The translations under genes and the position numbers were made by a program. The notes below the pieces were generated by a model. That model had not been told where the DNA came from and ran no database searches. It saw only the letters and a program-made list of their open reading frames with translations. A stretch of DNA of 64,000 nucleotides, from NCBI GenBank assembly GCA_003864495.1, contig ML133436.1:3411326-3475325 (forward strand). The letters run 5' to 3'. Shown here in pieces: positions 20,439-31,160 of the stretch. Source of the DNA: Nemopilema nomurai. Lineage: Eukaryota > Cnidaria > Scyphozoa > Rhizostomeae > Rhizostomatidae. The number at the start of each line of letters is the position of its first letter. The stretch's first letter is position 1.

Positions 20439-23400
20439 GTCAGTTTTTCTAATGTGTATTCTGCTTTAAACAAAGTTTCAGTTTACGAGCCTGAGAAAAA
20501 GTAACCTGAGAAAATCGCATAATGCTAGAGAACTTTTGCAACACCAATGCAGCATTGAATGCACAACTCTCGATGCACAGTTAAATGCTCTGAATGAATT
20601 TGAAAAATATTTGATTGGAATTGTATTTAAACGCTTAAAATTTTTCCATTTCAATATTTTATTGGAAGCTTATCATGAGCAGCGCTAGTTCTCCCTTAAA
20701 AACATTTTAAATTTTGTATCGTCAAAACAACGACACAAAGTTGTTTGACTATGTAAGTGAATGTATGTTTTGAAGGGCAGGCTTTTGACAATATGCATGT
20801 GTGTAAGAAGGCGTGTTTATGAATAACGAAATAATTTGTAGTCGAATGTTGGACGTTTTAGACTTGAAAGTGACAATATTGCATCTGCAAAGGTTTGCCC
20901 ATGTTTAAAGTTGCGAACAAAATCTCGTGGTGCAAAACTTCACAATTGTGAGAACTAGCGGAAACATTTATCTATGCTCTACAAATTCTTTAGCATCTAA
21001 GTATGCAAAAAGTATGTTACTGCTGTTTCCCGCAACTGTGAAACTTGATGTTGTTTGCCCAGACAAAGTATACGACGTGCCAAGATTTCTTTTTAGGCCC
21101 TGACCGCACTTAGGTATATCGCTGGTATGAAAGGAGACTTCCACCGATCCCTTCTCCTTCGTCTGGCTGACCGGGCGAGGATCACTGGTCTCGAACTCCT
21201 CAGTGCTTCGAGCGACTTCGATAAAACGCAAACGGCCTTCTTTCGATCACTTTCTCTACTGTGCAATATGAGTTCATTTGCCCCCGAAGATATGATTGAA
21301 AGACAGAGAACAGGCTCAGTCAGTACCTCTACTAGGTCGAGGTTTGAAAGCACAAGTGCCCGGGGTGTGTTAAGAACGTGGACTGGAAGTGCACAACACA
21401 ACGCGAATCCGTTCACACCCCCGGTCAAAGACGTACAAGAAGCCTTGAATGCCCTGTGGACTTCGCTTGAGAACTGGTTCATCTTAATCAGGGATGAAAT
21501 TCATCGTGGTCCCACTTTAAGCACCACGGCTGCGAAGAAATCCACGGTCGCTAAAGAATGCGAAGAGATCGATGCAGAGACGCGGTTCATTGCAAGTGAG
21601 CTGGTCCGGTCCAACCCGATTGATATGTCTGTCCGGCCAAGAAGTACCGCTAGTATTGAAAGCATTTTGCTTTGCCAACCGGCACTTGAATTCAACATGG
21701 CGCGACAAAGTGGTGACCTGAATTCCAGCCGAGGCCTTTACCGCGACCTCAGTCTTAGGCTAATGCAAAGGTCCATTGGCTCGAGCCAACACCGCGATGG
21801 CAACCCATCGTCAGTTGCATCGGAACTTAGAGTCGTTGAAGACGACGTCTTGGAGGAGGCTTCTTCGCAAGCGCAAAACACATCGAGCATCGATGACGTC
21901 GGCAATCCTGTGGAGAATGGAACTGTTGCTAGTGATAGCAATACGCCTGACACCGAGTATGGTTGGCGGGAAAACAGTGCGCCTAATTTTGATGGCACTG
22001 CTGGGATATCAATGGCGCAAAACACTGATTTACATGGATCGGAAAGCGGTAGCACCACGGCTATGCCACGGCCTCATCAACTGGTGCGAAGATCCATCTC
22101 GTACACCAATGCAATAGTCGAGGACAATGGATCTTTAGACGGGTTTACCATTGAGAATCAGTTCTTGTCCCAGAGTATTACGTCAGCGCCTACTGAAACT
22201 CCCGCCTCCGCACTGGTGGATAGTGCCGCAGTGCAACTTCCTGTGGATGGGGTGGACAGGCGAGCAGCGCCAATGGACCCTCAGCGGCGGAGTGAGGATG
22301 AAGCAAGGGTGAACATGATTGAAAGATTCGCGGACAGATTGTGCGCCGTGGTGCATGGCTTCTACTTGGCCAGCTTCAGTTGTCCCTACTGGGAATCGAG
22401 AAGGTACTGTAAGTCAGACATTCCGCCCCCATTTGCGAACATGAACAAAGCCTAATCAACTGCCCTGCTGCATCTTCTTGTGCTTACAACGCATTCTGCA
22501 AATTGCTTTGCTGAATTCAAATAGACTTGATCGATATTATGTCGTGTATGATTTGCCTATGTTATCACTCTTTTAAGCTCAATAGTATCTTACTCTAGTT
22601 CTAAAGGCAGTTTTGCTATTGCAAATCGTCGTTTCCTACAGTGTATCGTTCTTCTTTTAATAGAAAGTTTCAAACTCGAAGAACAGGATTCCAGGAATTT
22701 ATTGAACGGAATGAAGAAGTGCTCCAATTGTTTGTTGCAAGGTAAGGTATTATGGAAAACGTCTAAAGACATTGTTGCAATTTAATGTAAGGGATGTCTC
22801 CCCTTCTTCATCTTCGACTCCAGTTTGATTCAGTTGCTGGGATGGTATGCCAATGTAACTCGCAATATTTTTCTTTACCCTTCTCTACCTTCCACTGTTA
22901 CCTCTCTTTACCCTCCTTTTCAATTTTGGGCAACATAACATTTGTCCTCCAATCTTTCGTAACGATGTAGCGTGGACTGAGAGGGCGACAGCAACAGGAG
23001 CAATCTTCTTGCTAATTGCCAGTCTCTTTCTAAATCACTTACGCATATTTCACCTATCAAGATTGGTAGCCCTTCACTATCAACCACATCATTTTACACA
23101 TCAACCATATCATCACAATCACCCTAATATAGTTGTTGCATTATCTGTTCACAGAAAGCCAAAGTTGATATTTGACCACTTTCAATTCGTTTTGGAAAGT
23201 CCATTACTGCTTCAGCGATATCTTCCAGTCATACACCGGCAGGTAAAGAATGTATAAAATTATTCAATGCCAGCTGTAACCTTGGTTAATAGCTTTCATT
23301 TCTATATTCTGCTGCGACACTTGTAAAATCACATCGTATTCTATGGCGCTTTAATCTCTGGCCTCGAAGGAATGTTTTCGCAATCATAACAAGCAAATAT

Positions 23401-26400
23401 CACCCTTGTCTTTAACATTTGAATCATTGTTACCCCTAATTGGCTTCTTTATCAGACCGTCTCATGCTTTGTAGATTATATTTTGTGCCTTGGCCGGTTC
23501 GTCTCAGCCTTGATTATTACACGAGTAGCGTGTCTTTATTCCTTTTGAAGCCATTCACAGATACTGGACTTGCAGCTACAAGGGTCCATGTTTGAACAAT
23601 CTGTAAACAATCTCCTGCATCTTGCAACTTCTTCTAGTTTTTTGAGTTTGAGTTCTTGTGAATTTTAAAGAAAGAGTTACTTGTGAAGCTTAAAGAAAGA
23701 GTTATAAAGATGGTGGTTCTTTACAGCCATTTAAAGAGCGGCTAGATTGGTTTTATGAGAATTTACACAAAGATCAGAGTCCAGCACAACTGCAGTTTGA
23801 CGAGAAGTCGTTATTAACCGTGAACAGAGGTGACTAGTTCAATGTTTTCTACTTGAATCGATTATTTTTATTTCTAAGTAGTAAAGAACCCATAGTTGAG
23901 GTATTATTTACTTTGCTTTCATGATTGCGATTTAAGTCATTAGACGTAAACTGGAGTTAAACCGGATGATAAAGATAAATAACCAATCTTTTATCAATAC
24001 GATGATGTCGTCCACTGCTTCAAGTAGTTTGAGCTGGCATTTTATGTATGTTTTTGTTGATATATTGTTATTGTTGTTGCAGATGCGTTGTTGCTTAGCA
24101 GCTGCGATGGGTTGCTTGACAGGGAAAGCGACATCTTGAAGCGAAATCTTGCTGTGCGGTTCGACGGTGAAGCAGGAATGGTCAGTGACTTTTACCACTG
24201 CTGTCCCACTCTTGTTTGTCAGCTTTTACTCACAACGTGTCGTACATCCTGCTACAAAATGAAGAGACTGTTTCAAATTTTCATGTAGAAAGGACATCAG
24301 AAACATGAGAAAGCAACTTGATTAACTTCAATAAGGAAGTTAATTTGACCAGATCGAGTTGCAGAAATCTGGTCAGTCTAACCCTGGTCAGCTTGATCTA
24401 GGCAGGGTCTCACAATACTAGGCCACTAGCTATTTCGGCTGCCTTTGGGCTTGGTTTATTAATGTCGGCAGGAAAAAGCATCGCCCTTGCCTCAATCGGT
24501 GCTGCTGTTTCCTCACTGTTTCCTTTCTTTTGACAATGATTCTATTTCAGGGTGAAGGCGTTGTTCGAGAGTGGCTTGATCTTCTTTTCAAGGAAGTCCT
24601 TAATCCAGATTATGCATTGTTTACACTTTCAGCAGATGGTATGTTGATTACTTGCATTTCCAGAAGCTTTTGTTGAATGTGAGAACATACTGTGTAAAGA
24701 TTGCAGGAGTTTTTAGAAATAGATGTTACGTTAGTTTTTTAATGAAGAAACTGCGAGATACTATTGACAATTTTCTTGTCCTATATCCAGGAAGTACATT
24801 CCAGCCAAACAGCAACTCTGCCGTCAACCCTGACCATCTCAACTATTTTTTCTTTGCTGGAAGAATGATGGGCTTGGCGATGTACCACAAAAGACTTATT
24901 AGTGCCAGTTTCACCAGATCTTTTTACAAGCACATCCTTGGTATGGTCTTCCGCTTTGCTCCAGTTTGTAAATCGAAACATCACTCTGTCAATGCCTCTT
25001 GTCGCAAGACCAAAATAACGAGGACAACAGCATAAAAACAGTGATGATGATGGCATTGGGAATAATAATGATATAAAAGTGGAATTTGTTAGCAGATCAA
25101 CATACCATGGCAGTTCTCTGCTAAATAGAAAGTGGTTTTGTTAATGAACGATTGTCCTGAACAAGTAATGTTGTCGATAACGCATAAGAAATAAATAAAC
25201 AATGCGAAAACAAGTTAAGGCATGAATCGTCAAACTCATTCAGTAGAAAATGTTTGTCACATTCGTTTTGAAGTCTTTAGATAATGCTGGAAATGCTGAT
25301 CCAATCATCTTGCATATTTATGCTAAGGAACTAGTCAATTCTTCGCACATGTTCTTCAAATGTCCTTGCTTTGCTTGGACTTAAAGTGAATTTGCGCTAA
25401 TTGATCGAAGCTTTCTGTGTGCATTTTCTTTGCCAATAGCAGGTATGCTGGCCAGAGCTAAAAATACGTCAATTTGGTAAAGCTGTCTGCATCTTTCTAG
25501 CACTGGCTCGGTATCTTTTTACATGGCATCGCGCTGGTATCAGGTGATCGTGCTGTCACTTTTCTTTCACAAAATGCATCTGAGCAGATTCTGTAGCTAG
25601 CACAATCTCTTTTGAAGGAATACCAGTCGACTATACTGACGTGGCATTTATGGATCCTGAATATGCCAAAAACCTGCAGGTAAGAGATCAGGCATCAGTA
25701 TATGAAATACTGTTATTAGAATTCCTGACTCTTTGTCTTCAGAAAATGATAATAATTCTCCTTGTGAATATTGTTTTGTTTTCTGATTTATATACTTGAT
25801 GTTTTATTTTCAATGTCATCGAATAGAAGTCATTTTGAAGACATAATACTTAGCAGCAGAGAATTCTCTTTTAAAAAATACCATCTGAAATTAAACGAAC
25901 ATTATTTTGCTTCTGTATGAATCTGTCGTATGATAATATGCCATCTGGTAATAGTTGAAGTAAACATCTATCTATTTCAAAATTATGATAACTGGAATAA
26001 TCCGATCTTTGCAGTGGATTCTTGACAATGACATTTCCAGCCTTGGCCTAGACTTGAACTTCGCTGTCGAAACAAAGGAATTTGGGCGAGTCAAGCTGGA
26101 ACCCCTTAAGTCTGGTGGCTGCGATACTTTGGTGACGGAAGAGAATAAGGTAGCTCTGGAGTTTTGCTTGTTGCATATACCATGTCAATCCCTCTCCCGA
26201 ATTGAGAAGTCGTTCAGAATTGCTTGGCTAGGTCTTTCATCTACCTGGGCGAAATTTCTGTATTTGTCCATGTTATATGTTGTGCATGAATGCTCTAGTT
26301 TATCGTTGTCGTGTGAAAAAAGTTAGTCTTTGCCTTCAATATCAAGAATTATATAGTATTCGGTCACGTTTTCTTACTTCTCTGCCACATTCAGTTCTTT

Positions 26401-29400
26401 TCTCAAACGCCCTTATCTCAAACGGCCATGTAAAAAATTCAGAATTTTTTCGTAAGCCAGTCAATTTTGATAAGAAGAAAGAAAGATCAAACTTTTATGA
26501 TAATAATTTTCAAGACAGTTGCTTTTTTAGCACTGATTGTAAGCAGAAAATCACACATAAATGTGCACAAAAGCAGTTTGTTTTTTCGCGGATGGACTTA
26601 GGCACATCTGGTCGTGAATGACTTGTGTGGTGATTTACCTTCCTTTTCTCAACTGTATTTACGGTCAACTTAAAGCCATAATTATTCTTTTTTTGTGTTA
26701 GGCAGAATACGTGCAACTGGCTGCAGACATGAAAATGACGAAGGCGATCAAACCACAGATCTACAGTTTCCTAGAAGGGTTTCACGAGTTTATCCCACAT
26801 TCTCTTGTAGCTTTGTTCGATGAGTGCGAACTGGTGAGATTATATCAGAGTCACTTTTATCTATAGTACGGCTAAGTAGATGACTACTAAACATATCCAA
26901 GCAGCTTTATCTAGACACTCTGATGCAAGGTCAGTTTTCTCAGAGGTATTAAAGAAGTATTTCATTATTTGCGGGCTAACACTAATCGTGTCTTCAGACG
27001 GAGTCTAGAAGCTCTCCCAAGAAATAATCTTCAATTTGTATATGAATATTCATGGATCAATGACGATGCTCTACCCCAAGCTGCATTAATGAATTATTCT
27101 TTCTATTTAGCGCTTAGCTCCTGATTACAGTTTACATTTTTCAATTCACCGTGGTTCATCTTTCTGTTATTTTCGGTTTAGGAGTTGATATTGTCTGGTA
27201 TCCAAGAGATTGATTTTGAGGACTGGAAAAGCAATACGTTGTACCAGGCTGGATTCGATGAAGAGTCCCAGGAAGTGAAGGTACGAGAAGAATTATTCTT
27301 ATTATTTTTAAATCGTCTTTCTTTGAAGTTGAATATTAATAATACCATGTCGGATGCTCAACTCTTTATTACTTTTTATGTCGGATACTCTGCCCAAAGG
27401 AATGTTTTTCTTTCTTGATAGTAGCATTCCACTGTTATCCAGTTTGTTCCAGCAATGAATCAGGTTTATCGCCAGATGTCATTTTGAATGTGAAATATAA
27501 GATTTTATTTGAATGTGACAATTTGAATTTAAATTTTGAACATTTCGAGGAGCAAAGTAGCACTGGGTCATTGTGTAGCTCTGGCTGTTGGATGAAAGAT
27601 GACCAACTCATGAAAACCAGAAATGTAGAAAGGTTGTGCTTGTTCATGTTGTTAATATATATTTTAATTTCTGTGTAGAAGTCTTAGTTTTTATTCTTGG
27701 TGGCATATACCCACATGTTATTGGAAGGTATCAAAGTGCCTCGTATATTAATAGTTTTACCCAATTAACCTGGTTCAAATTTAAATGTTTTTAGTGGTTT
27801 TGGGAAACAGTTGAACAGTTCACCCCACAGGAAAAGTCAATGCTATTACAGTTTGTGACAGGAAGGTAAGTTTCTCTTTCTTTAAGTGCAATAGTTTCGT
27901 CTATACCTAGAAACCACGTAGGTTGTAAGGTTGCGGATTGAATGAATGAATGAATGAATGAATGAATGAATGAATGAATGAATGAATGAATGAATGAATG
28001 AATGAATGAATGAGAATTTTCAATCCGTTCCGCGACACAGGTCGTCTGTCTGCATTGCGACACAGAGCCCTGGCATGTGTGAACAGAAGGAATTCACATT
28101 CTCATTCATGCAAGATTTATGTGAGCGCTGATTGGTCCAACAATAGCCAATCGTGTTGTCTGACAAGCGGCTTGAATGTGTCAGCATGCCCCAAGGGGTG
28201 TCGTCGAGAAAATCCTCGAAGCATTTTCATTATTTACTTATGAAACTAAGTCGCATATTTGGCCACTTTAAACCGAGAGGATTAGAAACACACATCCTTT
28301 CTCTCATGGTGCTCTATGCAGATTATGTATTTACATTTGCGGGCCTAAAATCCGAAAGGGTTATATCAGGCGTTCTTCTTATGTAAATACAAATTACATA
28401 TTATCAGGGGTGGAAAAAGGACCACGGGACCATTGGTCCCAGAAAATTTTTTGGCTCCCAGAAATAAAAAAGCAGGAATCAGAATTTATATAGAAAGGTA
28501 CAAAAATTTCAGACAGAAAGAATCAACAAAAGCAGAAAGAAAGAAATGAAAAAAATAAAATCAGTTATTCAGTCAGCAATGATTAAGCAACCATACCAGA
28601 AATTAAGAGCCAGAACACTGCAAGCCATTTCTAGTTTATAGAAGAACTTATGTGACAGATGAAAATTTAGAAATAGAAGAATCAAATGGTTTGAACAGTT
28701 TTGCTTCTGCGTTTTATAACTAGTTCATCTGTTAACGACCTGCAGTAGGCAACAACCTTTTACCAGTTTTAATGACATTTTATAGATTAAATCCATATTT
28801 ATGTTCAATGGTAACATAAGATAGTTAGGAAATAGCACGATGTAAGACAGGGAGGTTCTTAACTGAATCTATGACTGAATAAATAGAAAGCAGAGCAATC
28901 TATGTGATATCAAACTATAGAGACTCATTCGCAACTAAAATATCAATTTTCATACAGCTATTCACAGTTGAAATATTAGTGCAAGTTGTTGTTTTATTCT
29001 TCAAAGAAGTTGTGATATGATTTTGTCTAGTTCTTAACATGGCACTTTTCTGTGCTGCTTGTTAACGGTGCAAAAAATATTTGCTTTCTGAACTGCGACC
29101 CCAGAAAGAAAAAAAATTGTCCACCCCTGCAAATTATATTGTCTACCACATAAACTTGAAGTTTTATGCGTGTTGGCTACAGCACTGAGAGTTTCGTATT
29201 GAACGTTGTAACTTTATGACCAGCATTGGGAACGATGTTCATCTCCAGGTAATCTCGTATCACCACTGGCTCCCATCATCACTGGCTCCCCTGTTGCTCT
29301 TTTGCGCCAATATCCTTTCCATGGCTCCCAAAAATCGTTTCATTTTATTGAATTCTCCACTCAAAGCAGCGATTTGTACTGCAATATCCTTGTCACTTGC

Positions 29401-30295
29401 ATTGGTTTTTGTAGCTCGCGTGTCCCTTGGGGAGGCTTCGCAAGTTTGTCTGGTGCGTCTGGCCCTCAGAAGTTCACCATTTCTTCAAAAGTCAACTCGA
29501 AGGGTGCTTTACCTACTGCAAGCACATGGTATGTCTAATATTCCTTTTTCAATTACTTTTCTTCTTTAGTTTCGTTCACTAAAGTGTCAGTGAATTAAAT
29601 TACTAGGCCATTGCAGTTTCATTGCAACTTGCACGTAGCTTATTGAACATGCAACTAGATAAACAGATGTAAGCAATGCAGTTGTAACCTCCATTTACGA
29701 CTAATAAGCTAAATTCTAACGTCAAAGGTGAAAAGGCGAATTGTTTTCAAAATCCTCTCCAGTTAAGTAAACATAATTTGGGAAATTTAATCTTGCGCGT
29801 CAATTCATGATGCAGTGATTACTCACGTAATTACCTAAGCAAACCACTCTCAAAAAGGAATCAATTTAAATGATTCCTATCGCCGCTCATATTCATAAGA
29901 ACAACAACAATTAAGAAAGTAGTTTCTCCTGTACAGTGTACATTGATAATATAATGAAACCTGTTCTCCAAATTCTCAGTCAGATAAACATCAACATCTC
30001 ACTTCGGCAACAGAGAAATGACGACAAAAACTGAAGAGTCGTGCAAAATTGCACCAAAATTGCACTAAAATTACACCTCAGTTGCACTAAAATTACATCA
30101 AATTTGTTCGTACGCCCTCCTCCTTTTGCTCTGACTAAACAAGGAGCGCATATTTGGCAGCTAGTCTCTTACATTATCTTGTTAACTTTTAGTTTCAACC
30201 TTCTGCAATTACCGGATTACCACTGCAAAGAAGAGCTAGCAAAATCTCTAATGGCAGCCCTTAAACATGGCTTATCAGGTTTCGAATTTGCTTAA
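13568..30295 (+). CDS. HACE1: HACE1, ankyrin-HECT E3 ubiquitin ligase
   Basis: HACE1 attaches ubiquitin to active RAC1 and other targets. Coding exons: 13568-13631, 15347-15401, 15874-15960, 16501-16605, 17746-17821, 18334-18411, 18850-18903, 19269-19351, 19949-20045, 20337-20438, 21097-22403, 22664-22741, 23155-23242, 23727-23829, 24083-24180, 24551-24638, 24791-24940, 25618-25679, 26015-26149, 26702-26833, 27182-27280, 27795-27865, 29415-29528, 30193-30295. All borders are GT-AG, phases match throughout, and the sum is 3429 nt (1142 residues and stop). The start [11 protein letters not shown] matches the family N-terminus. Ankyrin repeats fill about residues 35-260, a long linker 268-702, and HECT about 807-1142 with catalytic Cys 1109. 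Mammalian HACE1 is 909 residues; the excess is in the linker. The gene looks intact. It lies head to head with the SYCE2-like gene and about 870 bp before the satellite array. Confidence 0.95.
16041..16103 (+). repeat. Imperfect (TGAT/TGAC)n microsatellite
   Basis: Tetranucleotide run in HACE1 intron 3 with interspersed TGAC units; no other content. Confidence 0.8.
21097..22403 (+). other. HACE1: HACE1 exon 11: large linker exon
   Basis: A single 1307-bp exon codes for residues 268-702 between ankyrin repeats and HECT domain. Its start ([17 protein letters not shown]) and end ([18 protein letters not shown]) match the conserved borders of the HACE1 middle region. The part between, roughly residues 340-660, is Ser/Thr/Asp-rich and looks disordered, and it accounts for nearly all the extra length over mammalian HACE1. 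The exon is visibly richer in G+C than the other exons and lacks the introns seen every 100 bp elsewhere. The ATG at 21127 is internal, not a start. Confidence 0.9.
27938..28012 (+). repeat. (GAAT)n microsatellite
   Basis: About 18 near-perfect copies of GAAT in HACE1 intron 22. Confidence 0.95.
28405..29129. mobile_element. hAT-type non-autonomous element in HACE1 intron 22
   Basis: A 725-bp element starting CAGGGGTGGA and ending TCCACCCCTG, with an 8-bp flanking duplication that differs at one base (CATATTAT at 28397-28404, CAAATTAT at 29130-29137). An 8-bp duplication and CAGGGGTG ends are typical of hAT elements. The interior is A-rich with no transposase ORF. The orientation cannot be set. 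Confidence 0.75.
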
Positions 30296-31160
30296 GGAGT
30301 CGACGAAAACCGGAAAAGTTTTCAAACTCCACTTGCTATTCAGGAAGGACCCTTTGATAAGACTGCAAAAATCTATTTTTGTATCAATTTTGAACCATTT
30401 ATAAATTTTGAATTTGGGAAATAATCTGGTTAACTTCGAACTAAACTAAAATTTTATCTATAGGCTATTGTTTTTATACTAATGATCATATCAGATGATC
30501 CAGATGTGTTTTTCCTGAGTATCTCTTGATCACTTATCTTATTCAGAATTTCTGTCTTCCTTTAGGTTTTACAGCCGTTTTAAATTCAATTTTCCCTATT
30601 TTACTGTTTTCTAGCCTGTCGCCTTGACCAGAAGTAGACTCTACTCTACATAGACCATCCGACTAATGAACGATATTATTCCTTTTCGTAGGAAATATTT
30701 CACGATTTTTATATGTCATTTACAGATCAAATATTACAAGCTTTCAATTTAGCGCACACTCGATGCCTCAAATGCTCGTTTTTATAAAAGGAAATAGCAA
30801 GTGGCCAATATGCAGACATCTATACTATTATCCAGCCGTACACTAACCCCAGATACCGCATAGACAGAATAACTTCATCGAATCTCCTTGATTTTAAGGG
30901 CTATATCCTTACTTATTTACAAATAACCATTACCATTCTCTCAATAAATTGCGATATCAAATCATAGGTCCAGGCTGATACCTTTGGCAAGGCATGATTT
31001 TGGCTGATCAATAATTCTAAAGTACTATCATCCATACTTCTTTTCACACCCCATACATTAGCGTAACCACAATGCCCATATCTCACTTTCAACCCTACTT
31101 CAGTGGCTGTATATATGCTTACAATTTTTGGTGGATATGGCAATTCTCTTTTTATCAAAT
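30296..31160. other. HACE1 3' flank, no gene
   Basis: AT-rich DNA between the HACE1 stop and the satellite. The clearest AATAAA is at 30943-30948, about 650 bp after the stop, and could end a long 3' UTR. No repeat or ORF of note is seen. Confidence 0.4.

Larger units (their letters stand above)
22664..30295 (+). other. HACE1: HACE1 exons 12-24: HECT catalytic region
   Basis: Hallmarks in order: [13 protein letters not shown] (exon 12), [13 protein letters not shown] (13), [13 protein letters not shown] (14), [11 protein letters not shown] (15), [12 protein letters not shown] (16), [19 protein letters not shown] and [11 protein letters not shown] (17), [16 protein letters not shown] (18-19), [14 protein letters not shown] (20), [13 protein letters not shown] (21), WFWETVEQF (22), [12 protein letters not shown] and LPTAST (23), then [10 protein letters not shown] and a final FEFA (24). 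The E2-binding N lobe and the Cys-bearing C lobe are complete, and 33 residues follow the Cys as in mammals. Confidence 0.93.

Noticed and set aside
21501..22058. Minus-strand ORFs over HACE1 exon 11
   Set aside because: Shadows of a GC-richer coding exon, without family resemblance or splice context.
21127..22455. A separate intronless 442-codon gene
   Set aside because: Its ends match HACE1 borders, and splice sites at 21097 and 22404 join it in phase to the neighbouring exons; the tail after 22403 is intron read-through.
27791..28063. 90-codon minus ORF with repeated SFIH
   Set aside because: Produced by the GAAT microsatellite read in reverse.
29216..29569. 117-codon ORF over HACE1 exon 23
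   Set aside because: Out of frame with the HECT reading frame; the 29415-29528 exon in the other frame matches the family.
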